A stretch of 9,011 nt of DNA from JABACD01 sp047639675. Its GTDB lineage: Bacteria; Planctomycetota; UBA1135; GCA-002686595. Below the pieces are notes generated by a model, which was given only the letters and a program-made list of their open reading frames with translations, searched no databases and was not told the DNA's origin. Numbering within the stretch: the first letter of the stretch is position 1; every line of letters begins with the position of its first letter. The stretch is from NCBI GenBank assembly GCA_047639675.1, contig JBLIOI010000164.1, forward strand, positions 1-9,011, given 5' to 3'. The position numbers were made by a program, and so were the translations under genes. This document shows, piece after piece, positions 1 to 7,270 of this stretch.

Positions 1-27
1 GGGGCGCGCCATTTTGGGCGCGCCCCC
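1..27 (-). terminator. GC-rich hairpin, probable terminator of the FKBP operon
   Basis: Bases 1-10 (GGGGCGCGCC) pair perfectly with 17-26 (GGCGCGCCCC) around a six-base loop (11-16). It lies about 30 bases past the stop codon of the minus-strand FKBP gene, where an intrinsic terminator would be expected. The T-tract that should follow on the minus strand would fall outside the window, so the terminator reading is inferred from stem strength and position. It could also serve a convergent gene to the left, since the plus strand after it is moderately T-rich. Confidence 0.6.
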
Positions 28-56
28 GACTTCTATTTATTCATGCCGTGAAGAGC

Positions 57-728
57 TCAGTCCATGACTTCGAGCAATTCGACGTCGAAGATCAACGTGG
101 CGCGCGGCGGGATGCCGCGGCTGCCGTTCTCGCCGTAGGCCAAGTTGTAGGGCAGGATCAGCTTGCGCTTGCCGCCAACCTTCATCGAGCCGACACCTTC
201 GGTCCAACCGGAGATGACGCCGTTGAGCGGGAAGGTCGCGGGGGTGCCGCGCTCTACCGAGCTGTCGAACTGCTCGCCGTCCGTAAGCCAGCCGCTGTAG
301 TGGACTTTGACGCGCGATGCAGAACTCTTGGGTGTCGCACCGGCGCCGACCTTGATGTCAAAGTACTTCATGCCTGAAGCAGTCTCGGTCCAATCGCCTG
401 TAACCGGATCGCCGGGGAAGCGCGAGTTTTCTTTGCGGTCGGTGATTACGCCTGCCTTGTCGACGCTGACGTTAACACTCTTAGAGTTGGTGTAGACCAT
501 CACGCTGGTCAAGCCTGTGCCAGGATCCAGCGTGGCGCTTGTCGCCAAACCGCCCGTGTCCTTTTGGGCTGCCGTGATGGCGCCCGAGAGGTTTGCGCCA
601 GAAGCTGTGAGCTGAGCGAAAATCTCCGACGGTGCCGGAGGAATGGACTCAAAGTCCTGAAGAAGTGTCGGGACCGCGGCGGCAGCAGTGAGTGCGAGGG
701 CAGCCAGGGCAAAAAGGGGGCGAATCAT
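57..728 (-). CDS. Exported FKBP-type peptidyl-prolyl cis-trans isomerase with PepSY-like N-terminal domain
   Basis: Predicted 223-residue prolyl isomerase acting outside the cytoplasm. Residues 1-19 form a signal peptide (MIRPLF then an Ala/Leu core) with no lipobox cysteine. Residues about 33-100 look like a PepSY module: a helix containing AITAAQKDTGG, strands, then VDKAGVITDRKE. Residues about 119-222 are a complete FKBP domain. Its pocket residues are visible: Tyr144 (VHYSGW), Phe154-Asp155 (FDSS), Phe166, Val171-Ile172, Trp175, Tyr198 (LAYGE) and Phe214 (LIFDVELLEV), so it should be active. The start at 728 is chosen because the signal peptide begins there; an in-frame ATG at 812 would add 28 residues without exported-protein character and overlap the upstream gene. 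No clear ribosome binding site is visible. It lies 76 bases after the upstream gene and is the last gene before the terminator. The FKBP call is firm; the PepSY call is from pattern only. Confidence 0.93.
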   Translation of the reverse strand: MIRPLFALAALALTAAAAVPTLLQDFESIPPAPSEIFAQLTASGANLSGAITAAQKDTGGLATSATLDPGTGLTSVMVYTNSKSVNVSVDKAGVITDRKENSRFPGDPVTGDWTETASGMKYFDIKVGAGATPKSSASRVKVHYSGWLTDGEQFDSSVERGTPATFPLNGVISGWTEGVGSMKVGGKRKLILPYNLAYGENGSRGIPPRATLIFDVELLEVMD

Positions 729-804
729 GGCGTTATGCTTTGAAAAGGGTCGAATTGTGTGGCCGGAAGGGTAGCGCGCTGGAATCTGAGTGCAAGGGCT
801 CGGT

Positions 805-2037
805 CTACTCATCGGTCCAATGCCCGTCGGGGTGAGGCAGGGCTACGTCGGGGGGGAGCGGACTAGTAGCATCGTTGGTGTCAAATCCGGGCGGCGTCGC
901 CGAGTGAGCGCCCGGAAGCGCCTCACGGGCCTCCCGCAGGGGGATTAGGGCACTAGCGAGGCAGCGCCGGGCTTCATGAACGTAGTCATCGACTGCCGCC
1001 GACCAGGCGCGGTTGAGCCGACGTTCTCCGCGTGAAAAGGAGTCCATGACCGAAGCGAAGACGCGTGACCCGTGTGCTGTACGGATTGAGTTACGGGCCT
1101 CGACGATCTGGAAGATCGGTCCCGTAAGTAGCGGGTCAACTTCGCGATGAATGGCCTTGGCGTCCATCTCGTCTGCTCTATTAGCCAAGGCTTCCACTTT
1201 GGATTCAAGCTCGCGCAAGAGGGCTCCAACGTGTGCCACCTCAAGTTCACGTTCCTCAAGAGCAGCGGCGTCGAGTTTGCTGCTCTTCAAGAAAACGCCC
1301 AAGAGGGTGATCGCAATTCCGATCACGAAAATCCAGCGGGACTTCCAGGCGCGCCAGGTGAAGGTGCGCGGAATCTTTACCCGTACCTCTCCGATCTCAG
1401 AGTTCTGTAGACGGGCGAGAACAGCGTCATCGATGTAGCTCTTGGCCTTGAGTTGGATCGGGAGCGAAACCTCTTCACGCAGGGTGCTTCCAATTAGATT
1501 GGAACCCTCCAGATTCTCGGCTTCCGGAAGTAAGGACCACTCGATGGTTTCCTTGGTCGAAGCGCCTTGGCCCTTGGCTGCAAGCACCTGGACTTGGATA
1601 AGTATCTGCGTGAGCTCGGACGCTCCCAAGCGACTGACGAAGCTCTTGGATATCTTGCGACCGGGTTGGATCGTTTCGATTTCGCTCGGGAGCAGCACGG
1701 GACCTGCGAAGACATGACCGACGAGCGCCGGGTCTACTTTGAGCAGTTCGGAATCCTGTGCTTGCCGTTGGACTAGGACTTTTTCTAGACCCTGGGTACG
1801 TAGCCATGCCAGGTCTGCTGCGTCGAGAACCTTGCCCGCATCGATAAGGGAATCAAGGTAGACATAGTTGTCGGGATAGGTCGTTGCGTAGTTGGACTCC
1901 TCTCTACCATGCAGAACTTCTCCAACTAGAGTCGTGTCAACAGCGGCTACTCGCGAAATGCGCTGACTTTCAGCTGCTGCGATGGAGGAGACAATGACGC
2001 CCACAAGGAGGGCAAAATTACCAATGGTCTTTTTCAT
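805..2037 (-). CDS. Unrecognised exported membrane-anchored protein with three repeated modules and coiled coil
   Basis: I do not recognise the family. The 410-residue protein has a signal peptide (MKKTIGNFALLVGVIVSSIAAA, residues 1-22). A periplasmic part holds three related modules at about 37-90, 105-150 and 182-222. Each opens with L(V/I)G, and then has a start-of-helix segment such as IDAGKVLDAADLAWLRTQG, PGRKISKSFVSRLG or KAKSYIDDAVLARLQ, ending in a strand (EKVLVQ, TQILIQVQ, GEVRVKIP). One membrane span follows (about 235-250, WIFVIGIAITLLGVFL), then a charged coiled coil (about 256-295), a helical region and a Pro-rich acidic tail. The likely topology is periplasmic modules and a cytoplasmic C-terminal half. 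The start at 2037 is supported by the signal peptide and a GGGAG at 2048-2052 overlapping the stop of the OPT gene; an upstream in-frame start at 2181 would run into that gene. The 14-base gap indicates co-transcription with the transporter, of which it may be an accessory; that is inference. Confidence 0.85.
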   Translation of the reverse strand: MKKTIGNFALLVGVIVSSIAAAESQRISRVAAVDTTLVGEVLHGREESNYATTYPDNYVYLDSLIDAGKVLDAADLAWLRTQGLEKVLVQRQAQDSELLKVDPALVGHVFAGPVLLPSEIETIQPGRKISKSFVSRLGASELTQILIQVQVLAAKGQGASTKETIEWSLLPEAENLEGSNLIGSTLREEVSLPIQLKAKSYIDDAVLARLQNSEIGEVRVKIPRTFTWRAWKSRWIFVIGIAITLLGVFLKSSKLDAAALEERELEVAHVGALLRELESKVEALANRADEMDAKAIHREVDPLLTGPIFQIVEARNSIRTAHGSRVFASVMDSFSRGERRLNRAWSAAVDDYVHEARRCLASALIPLREAREALPGAHSATPPGFDTNDATSPLPPDVALPHPDGHWTDE

Positions 2038-2051
2038 GATGACGTGGCTCC

Positions 2052-3908
2052 CTAGGCTCCCGCTCCGAACCATTCGATCAATAAGGGCTTCATAAGCTTG
2101 AAGAATGCAAATCCGATCCCGAGCAAGCCCTCTCCGACAATCAACCCGGCCGCGAGTGGGACGCCCCAGTTTTCGGTCCAAGAGGCACCTTTGATCTTGC
2201 TGACGATCATCTGGATGAAACAGCCTAAACCGTACGGCAAGAGGAACATGAGCGGCAAGTACATCGACAAGCCGACAAGAACCCCCAGGCCGCTCATACC
2301 CGAGAGACTCAACAAGGCTCCGATTACACCCCCCATGCCAAACATCTCGACTGGAGCGTCACCACCACGAATCGTGTTGATGACTCCCTCAAGCGCAGCG
2401 GCTTGTGGGGCTGGCATCTCGGTTCCGTCTCCAAAGTACACGCCGAATTCCGTGTAGTTGTTGTTAGCGAGCAAGACGACAGTGCCCAAGCAAACTGCGG
2501 GACCAATCCAAGCAACGGCCAATTCCATCAGCTGTTGTTTGCGTGGAATACCGCCGATCATCGAGCCCGTCTTTAGGTCCTGCATCATGTCGGCGCACTC
2601 TGTGATAGAGACGCATACGGCAGCACCAATCAAGACTGCGGGCACCACTTGATTGCCGGTAAGAAATAGACAGATCAAAACCGTCAAGAGCGCCATACCT
2701 GAAATCGGGCTCCAATCGGTCATTCCTGTGCATTGCGCGATCACAACTCCTGCGAACCACATCCAGCCGGTTCCGACAGCCGCGATCAAGAGGGCTTGCT
2801 CATCGCTACCGCCAGAGATCGTCGATCGTGCGGCGAAGAAGAGCAAAGCGAAGGCCATGATCAATGCAAGCCCCAGGCCCCAGATGGGTAATTCGTCGCG
2901 CTCGCTGCTTCGCGAACGTTGCGTGGTCATCGACTTGAGAGCACCGCCGATTGCAGGAAAAGCGAAGAGCAACCCAACTGCTGCTCCGCCCATCAAGAGT
3001 CCGATACCCAAGGGCCGGTTCATATTTGCCTTGGCCCAGCCGCCAGCCGCCGCCGCTGCCGTGTCACTTGGCATCCAGCCCGCCTCGAAAGCGATGGGGG
3101 TAATGACAAAGTACGCAAGTAAACCGCCCGCAAGCACGACGAGCCCGGGCCGACCGGTGATGAAGCCTGCGCCCAATGCGAAAGGCGCGATGGCCCATGT
3201 GAAGTTAAAGGCCGGGTGCCAAAGCCCAGCTAGCCGCGGCTGATCCATGATCCATGCACCCAAGTCAACGCTTCCTGCGCTGACAATTCCTGGCTGAACG
3301 CCCAACTTTTCAGCGATACCGGCCCAACCAAGGAACCCTCCTAATCCGAGTTCCGGAACGTTTAAGGCGTCCGCGCATTCAGTGAACCAAATGACAGTCA
3401 TCGAGATCACAATACCGAAGACCAAGACCAGGGCCTTTTGAACGCCTTCGCCCGGTGAGCGCAAGACCGAAGCCACTGCGGTCCCAGTCGGGAAGCGCAA
3501 TCGATCTAGGTCGATCATCTGCTTGCGCGTCGGGATAATAAAAGCGACACCCATGACGGCACCAGCAATTGTGGCGGCCAACAGCCAGAGTGGATTGACA
3601 TCCGCTTGCATTCCGAGCAGGTAGAGCACCGGCACGGTGAAGATGATGCCGCTGTTCGACGTGTTAACCGAAGAGGCGATCGTCTGCGCAATGTTGTTCT
3701 CAACGATCGTTCCTACTCGGAATATTCCGCGCAAGATTCCCCAGCCTAGCACTGCGGCGATTGCGCTGCCGCCGAGCGTGAAGCCGATTTTGAGCCCTGA
3801 ATAGGTGATCGCGGCGTTCATCACCACGCCAACAATGACGCCGACGATGACCGCTAACCAGGTGATCTCCCGGTACGGGCGATCCTCTCCTTGCTGATTG
3901 TTGTCCAC
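2052..3908 (-). CDS. OPT-family oligopeptide transporter
   Basis: Predicted 618-residue inner-membrane transporter of the OPT (oligopeptide transporter) family, whose members import peptides or metal chelates by proton coupling; the substrate cannot be read from sequence. Family landmarks in order: PYREITWLAV at the N-terminus, AITYSGLKIGFTLGGSAIAA (about 33-52), VENNIAQTIASS (69-80), GIIFTVPVLYLLGM (87-100), LRFPTGTAVASVL (137-149), and near the C-terminus a Gly-rich GMGGVIGALLSLSGMSG stretch and VPLAAGLIVGEGLLGIGFAF. Many hydrophobic segments span the whole length, and the size is usual for bacterial members. The GTG start at 3908 is chosen because AGAAGGGA sits seven bases ahead of it and the protein then begins just before the conserved REIT segment; the open frame runs on to 4361 but that part overlaps the divergent glycosyltransferase gene and has no OPT character. 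First gene of the minus-strand operon. Confidence 0.93.
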   Translation of the reverse strand: MDNNQQGEDRPYREITWLAVIVGVIVGVVMNAAITYSGLKIGFTLGGSAIAAVLGWGILRGIFRVGTIVENNIAQTIASSVNTSNSGIIFTVPVLYLLGMQADVNPLWLLAATIAGAVMGVAFIIPTRKQMIDLDRLRFPTGTAVASVLRSPGEGVQKALVLVFGIVISMTVIWFTECADALNVPELGLGGFLGWAGIAEKLGVQPGIVSAGSVDLGAWIMDQPRLAGLWHPAFNFTWAIAPFALGAGFITGRPGLVVLAGGLLAYFVITPIAFEAGWMPSDTAAAAAGGWAKANMNRPLGIGLLMGGAAVGLLFAFPAIGGALKSMTTQRSRSSERDELPIWGLGLALIMAFALLFFAARSTISGGSDEQALLIAAVGTGWMWFAGVVIAQCTGMTDWSPISGMALLTVLICLFLTGNQVVPAVLIGAAVCVSITECADMMQDLKTGSMIGGIPRKQQLMELAVAWIGPAVCLGTVVLLANNNYTEFGVYFGDGTEMPAPQAAALEGVINTIRGGDAPVEMFGMGGVIGALLSLSGMSGLGVLVGLSMYLPLMFLLPYGLGCFIQMIVSKIKGASWTENWGVPLAAGLIVGEGLLGIGFAFFKLMKPLLIEWFGAGA

Positions 3909-4048
3909 TAAATTGTCCCTTCTCGCTTGAGCGGTTCTGCGAAGGCGCGCACCGAAATGGCGACCTTTCGGCTCAGATAGTGCAGACCGCGGGCCTTCAC
4001 GGCAACCGCTTGCTTGATCTCGGTCTCGCGCCTCGCCAGAGTGAGCCC
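3909..4048. promoter_or_regulatory. Divergent intergenic region with operator-like palindrome
   Basis: This 140-base spacer must hold the promoters of both the OPT operon (leftward) and the glycosyltransferase (rightward). Bases 3952-3957 (CCGAAA) and 3966-3971 (TTTCGG) form a perfect six-base inverted repeat around eight bases, 44-63 bases before the OPT start. On the minus strand TTGCCG (4000-4005) and CACTAT (3977-3982), 17 bases apart, are a weak sigma70-like pair that would place the palindrome at or just after the transcription start, a usual repressor position. No convincing rightward promoter was seen. The promoter call is weak; the palindrome is certain as sequence but of unknown role. 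Confidence 0.35.
3916..3923 (-). promoter_or_regulatory. Ribosome binding site deciding the GTG start of the OPT gene
   Basis: On the minus strand AGAAGGGA lies seven bases before the GTG at 3906-3908. It is the clearest Shine-Dalgarno sequence in the window and fixes the start of the transporter over the longer open frame. Confidence 0.75.
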
Positions 4049-5605
4049 ATGACAACCATCTCTGCTTGCCTGATCGTGCGCAACGAGGAACAGATCCTCG
4101 ATGCCTGTTTGGAGGCCCTGGGACCCTTTGTAGACGAGATCTGTGTGGTGGATACGGGCTCGACGGACCGCACATTTCAAATTGCGGAAGCCAGCGGGGC
4201 CAAGCTCGAACGTTTTGTGTGGATCGACGATTTTGCGGCTGCCCGCAACGCTTGCTTGAACTTGGCGACCTCAGATTGGATTCTGTCGGTGGATGCGGAT
4301 GAGATTCTGGACCCGGAGAGTGCCGAAGGGTTGCGGTTGCTACTGGAGCACAGCGATGCACAGGCCTACCTGGTTTGGCTCGATAATCTGGACGGGGGAT
4401 CCGATGCGAACGGTCGGCCGAGTATGAATTCCGTCGGTATTCCGCGCCTCTTTCGCCGGCGACCAGAGATCCACTGGAAACGCCCGGTTCATGAATCCGT
4501 GATGATCAGTTTGCTAGCGCTTGGCGCTGGCGTTCTCGAACACTCACACCTGCGATTGGTGCACCACGGGTACTTACCGGAAGCCATTCGTGTCGGAAAG
4601 AAGCACGAGCGCAACCTCCGAATTCTCGAAGCTCAGCATGAGCGAGAGCCGGATGATCTCTTCAACACTTTCAAGTTAGCGAGCACCCAGCGCGCTCTGA
4701 GTAACGAAGATCGAGCGTGCAAGTTGCTTACTGGCGCCTGGTCGCAAGCGCGCAATCAAACGGCGCGTCAACGCGCGGAGCTTCCATTCTTGCCCCTGGC
4801 CGCATCGGAGCTAATCCGGCTATTGAGTGCCAAAGGCGAGCAAAGCCGAGCTTGGCAAGTGGCGCAGGAGGCTCTCGCCGACTACCCAACTGTCAGTGAA
4901 GTCCTGTACCGGGCGGGGGAAGTCCAGCGTTGCGTTGGTTCGCTTGAGCGAGCTAGCGAACTCTATGTTGCAGCTTTGGGTTGCGAGGCGTGGACGGATC
5001 TCTACGCAGGTGAACCCAGCAGTCGTGGTCATTGGGCGCACTTTGGACTGGCGCGGGTCTCAGCCTTGGCGGGGGACTTAGAGTTGTCGCTGACCTGTGT
5101 GGAGCGCGGATTGCAGATGATGCCAAATAGCATAGAAGGTCGCGGGCTGGCAACTCGCTTGATGTCTGCTTCCGGATCGGAGGTAGAGGCTTGGCGTACT
5201 CTCGATCAGTTGCTGGAGGAGGCACCGGGTAACCCGCATGTTTTGCTCCTCGCGGCAGAGATGGCCTGGGCTAAGTGCGAGGTGCAAATGGCCCGCGGGT
5301 TCTGGTCCGCGGCTCTTGCCCTGCCCTCGTCACGGCAGGCGGCTCGAGCCTGGTTGGCCATGGCTGACCTAGCTGATGGAGACTTTGCCTCGGCTAGTGA
5401 GCATGGAAAGCTACTGCTAGCGGCGGACTTGCCGGAAGCCGGAGCGCTTGCCGTCCTCGCTAATGTGGCGGAAGGGCCGCTCTTATTGGACCCGCTATTC
5501 AATGCGGCGGCTGTCGCAGGCGAGGTACGCACCTGGCTGATAGAGCTCGAAAAGGATGAGCGCGGCTTGGCGCTGGCCGCTTTCGCCAAGGGCTCGCCAG
5601 TTTAA
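4049..5605 (+). CDS. Family 2 glycosyltransferase with C-terminal TPR-like region
   Basis: Predicted 518-residue cytoplasmic or membrane-associated glycosyltransferase. Residues 1-100 are a GT-A fold of family 2: ISACLIVRNEE (4-14), VVDTGSTDRT (33-42) for nucleotide-sugar binding, DDFAAARNACL (60-70), and the metal-binding DxD motif in SVDADE (80-85). RLFRRRPEIHWKRPVHESV (133-151) matches the region before the general-base area of this subgroup. From about residue 205 to the end the protein is all-helical with repeated TPR-like patterns (for example AWQVAQEALADYP, ASELYVAAL, AWRTLDQLLEEAP, NPHVLLLAAEMAWAKC), an arrangement seen in SunS-like and related GT2 proteins. The ATG at 4049 is chosen because the catalytic domain begins directly there; upstream in-frame codons (from 3980) encode nothing recognisable. 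Sugar donor and acceptor are unknown. A FemAB-like gene two genes downstream would fit an exopolysaccharide setting, but glnA lies between. Confidence 0.9.
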   Translation: MTTISACLIVRNEEQILDACLEALGPFVDEICVVDTGSTDRTFQIAEASGAKLERFVWIDDFAAARNACLNLATSDWILSVDADEILDPESAEGLRLLLEHSDAQAYLVWLDNLDGGSDANGRPSMNSVGIPRLFRRRPEIHWKRPVHESVMISLLALGAGVLEHSHLRLVHHGYLPEAIRVGKKHERNLRILEAQHEREPDDLFNTFKLASTQRALSNEDRACKLLTGAWSQARNQTARQRAELPFLPLAASELIRLLSAKGEQSRAWQVAQEALADYPTVSEVLYRAGEVQRCVGSLERASELYVAALGCEAWTDLYAGEPSSRGHWAHFGLARVSALAGDLELSLTCVERGLQMMPNSIEGRGLATRLMSASGSEVEAWRTLDQLLEEAPGNPHVLLLAAEMAWAKCEVQMARGFWSAALALPSSRQAARAWLAMADLADGDFASASEHGKLLLAADLPEAGALAVLANVAEGPLLLDPLFNAAAVAGEVRTWLIELEKDERGLALAAFAKGSPV

Positions 5606-5625
5606 CAATCTCGATCGCGCGACTC

Positions 5626-5643
5626 TGCACCTCAATATGTGCA
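5626..5643. promoter_or_regulatory. NtrC-like palindrome upstream of glnA
   Basis: TGCACCTCAATATGTGCA has half-sites TGCAC and GTGCA, the classic NtrC enhancer halves (TGCAC-N7-GTGCA), but with eight rather than seven bases between them. It lies 20 bases after the glycosyltransferase stop and about 180-250 bases before the possible glnA starts. The outer bases extend the pairing to a seven-base stem (5624-5630 with 5639-5645). No T-tract follows on the plus strand, so it does not look like an intrinsic terminator. The match to a nitrogen regulator site upstream of glutamine synthetase is suggestive; the extra base and lack of a good sigma54 promoter keep confidence low. Confidence 0.3.
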
Positions 5644-5703
5644 GAAAAAGCAGAAACTCTTTGGCATTGGTGCTGTTTTGGGCGATTGTATGCCTGTGAT
5701 GCG

Positions 5704-5759
5704 CCTGCAACTGCGCTAATCGTGCAGGAAATGCCAGTCGCGGCTGCCAGGGGCATTTC
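5704..5759 (+). other. Two adjacent stem-loops in the glnA leader
   Basis: CCTGCA (5704-5709) pairs with TGCAGG (5723-5728), and GAAATGCC (5728-5735) pairs perfectly with GGCATTTC (5752-5759). They sit back to back about 65-135 bases upstream of the coding region. No known riboswitch class is recognised. The rest of the 5606-5894 spacer holds no gene that I can support. A weak TTGGCA (5661-5666) could belong to a promoter, with no clear partner -10 box. Confidence 0.35.
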
Positions 5760-5894
5760 TCTCCCATAGCCCTCCTGGCCACCTATCAACCTCTTTGGGT
5801 CAAACGAGAACCCACCCGAATTACGATGAACGAGCTGAGTACATCCGTCCTCAAGGACGCAGATCTTGAAGCATGCCGCAGCGCGAACGACAGC

Positions 5895-7238
5895 ATGGAC
5901 AAGAAGCAGATCTTGGAGCACATGCGCGAGCAGGACGTTCGCTTTCTGCGCTTACAGTTCACCGATATCACCGGGATGAACAAGAACGTCGAGGTGCCCG
6001 CGAGCCAGTTCGCCAAAGCCCTGGATGGTGAGATCATGTTCGATGGGTCATCCATCGAGGGTTTCGCTCGTATCGAGGAGTCGGACATGCTTCTAAAGCC
6101 CGATCTCTCGACTTATCGCATCGATCCCTGGGTTTCGATTGGTCAGGGTGGACGCGGTCACGGCCGTGTCGGACGTTTGATTTGCGACGTCTCTTTGCCC
6201 GACGAGTCCGCTTTTCCCGGATGCCCGAGACAGACACTGAAGCGCGCCTGTGACGAAGCAGCGGCGATGGGCTACCAGATGAACGCGGGCCCGGAGGCCG
6301 AATTCTTTCTCTTCGCACGCGATGCGAATGGCAAGGCAACAACGAAGACTCACGATTCTGCGGGCTACTTCGACTTGGCTCCTAACGATCTTGGTGAGTC
6401 TTGCCGACGGGAGATCGTTGTGGCCCTCGAAGCCCTCGGTTTCGAGATTGAAGCCGCACACCACGAAGTGGCCCCGGGTCAGCACGAGATCGATTTCAAG
6501 TATGGCCCAGCACTGGCTTGCGCCGATCAGCTCTCGACTTTCCGTTTCGTTGTGCGTCGTATCGCCCGCTCCATGGGCTTGCACGCGACTTTCATGCCCA
6601 AGCCTATTCATGGACTGAACGGCTCAGGCATGCACGTTCACCAGTCCTTGTTCAAGGGCGACACGAACGTCTTCTTTGACAAGGACGCGGACAACGAAGG
6701 CGTCAGCGACCTCATGCGTTGGTATGTTGGCGGCTTGCTCAAGCACGCTCGTGGTTTCTGTGCGATCACGAATCCAATCGTAAACTCCTACAAGCGCTTG
6801 GTGCCTGGTTACGAAGCGCCGACTGACTTGGCTTGGTCGATGCAAAACCGTTCGCCTTTGATTCGTGTTCCCGCCCGTCGTGGTCTTGGAACTCGTTGTG
6901 AATTGCGTATGCCTGATCCCGCTTGCAACCCGTACTTGGCATTTGCCGTCATGTTGGCAGCTGGCCTCGATGGCGTGAAGAACAAGATCGAACCCCCGGC
7001 ACCCGTTGCCGCAAACGTTTACACCATGAGTGCTCGCGAGCGCGCGCGTCTCAAGATTAAGAGTTTGCCCAGCGATCTCGGTGATGCAATCGCCCAGCTG
7101 GAAAAAGACGAGGTGGTCAAGGCCGCTCTTGGAGCTCACGTCTTTGAGCAGTTTGTCGTCGCCAAAAAGGCGGAATGGGCTGAGTACATCGGCGCGGTGC
7201 ACCCCTGGGAGGTCAAGCGCTACTTGACCAAGTTCTAG
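5895..7238 (+). CDS. glnA: Glutamine synthetase, type I-alpha
   Basis: Catalyses ATP-dependent condensation of glutamate and ammonia to glutamine in the cytoplasm, normally as a dodecamer. The 447-residue protein aligns end to end with Bacillus-type enzymes: RLQFTDITGMNKNVEVPASQ (19-38), MFDGSSIEGFARIEESDM (48-65), GPEAEFFLF (132-140), AAHHEVAPGQHEIDFKYG (187-204) with metal-binding glutamates, NGSGMHVHQS (242-251), NSYKRLVPGYEAP (297-309), NRSPLIRVP (318-326) and CELRMPDPACNPYLAF (335-350). The Arg in FARIEE (59) corresponds to the feedback-related Arg62 of B. subtilis. The E. coli adenylylation loop and its insert are absent: the segment reads VYTMSARERARLKIKSLP. Control is therefore probably by feedback or protein partners, not adenylylation (inference). 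ATG 5895 is chosen because the family begins at this point; the in-frame ATG at 5826 would add 23 residues with no counterpart. Neither has a good ribosome binding site. Own terminator downstream. Confidence 0.96.
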   Translation: MDKKQILEHMREQDVRFLRLQFTDITGMNKNVEVPASQFAKALDGEIMFDGSSIEGFARIEESDMLLKPDLSTYRIDPWVSIGQGGRGHGRVGRLICDVSLPDESAFPGCPRQTLKRACDEAAAMGYQMNAGPEAEFFLFARDANGKATTKTHDSAGYFDLAPNDLGESCRREIVVALEALGFEIEAAHHEVAPGQHEIDFKYGPALACADQLSTFRFVVRRIARSMGLHATFMPKPIHGLNGSGMHVHQSLFKGDTNVFFDKDADNEGVSDLMRWYVGGLLKHARGFCAITNPIVNSYKRLVPGYEAPTDLAWSMQNRSPLIRVPARRGLGTRCELRMPDPACNPYLAFAVMLAAGLDGVKNKIEPPAPVAANVYTMSARERARLKIKSLPSDLGDAIAQLEKDEVVKAALGAHVFEQFVVAKKAEWAEYIGAVHPWEVKRYLTKF

Positions 7239-7270
7239 TAGCGAACCCGCTTTTCGAGGCGTTTCTAGGG

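Noticed and set aside
729..812. N-terminal extension of the FKBP gene from the ATG at 812
   Set aside because: The added 28 residues overlap the end of the upstream gene and would bury the clear signal peptide starting at 728.
2653..3243. Plus-strand 196-residue open frame within the OPT gene
   Set aside because: Antisense shadow of membrane-protein codons, with Pro/Ala/Lys-rich composition and no domain pattern.
3909..4361. Long N-terminal extension of the OPT reading frame to 4361
   Set aside because: It lies antisense to the glycosyltransferase catalytic domain, has no OPT similarity, and the GTG at 3908 has a good ribosome binding site.
5624..5645. Hairpin after the glycosyltransferase as an intrinsic terminator
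   Set aside because: A-rich, not T-rich, sequence follows the stem on the plus strand, so it does not have terminator form.
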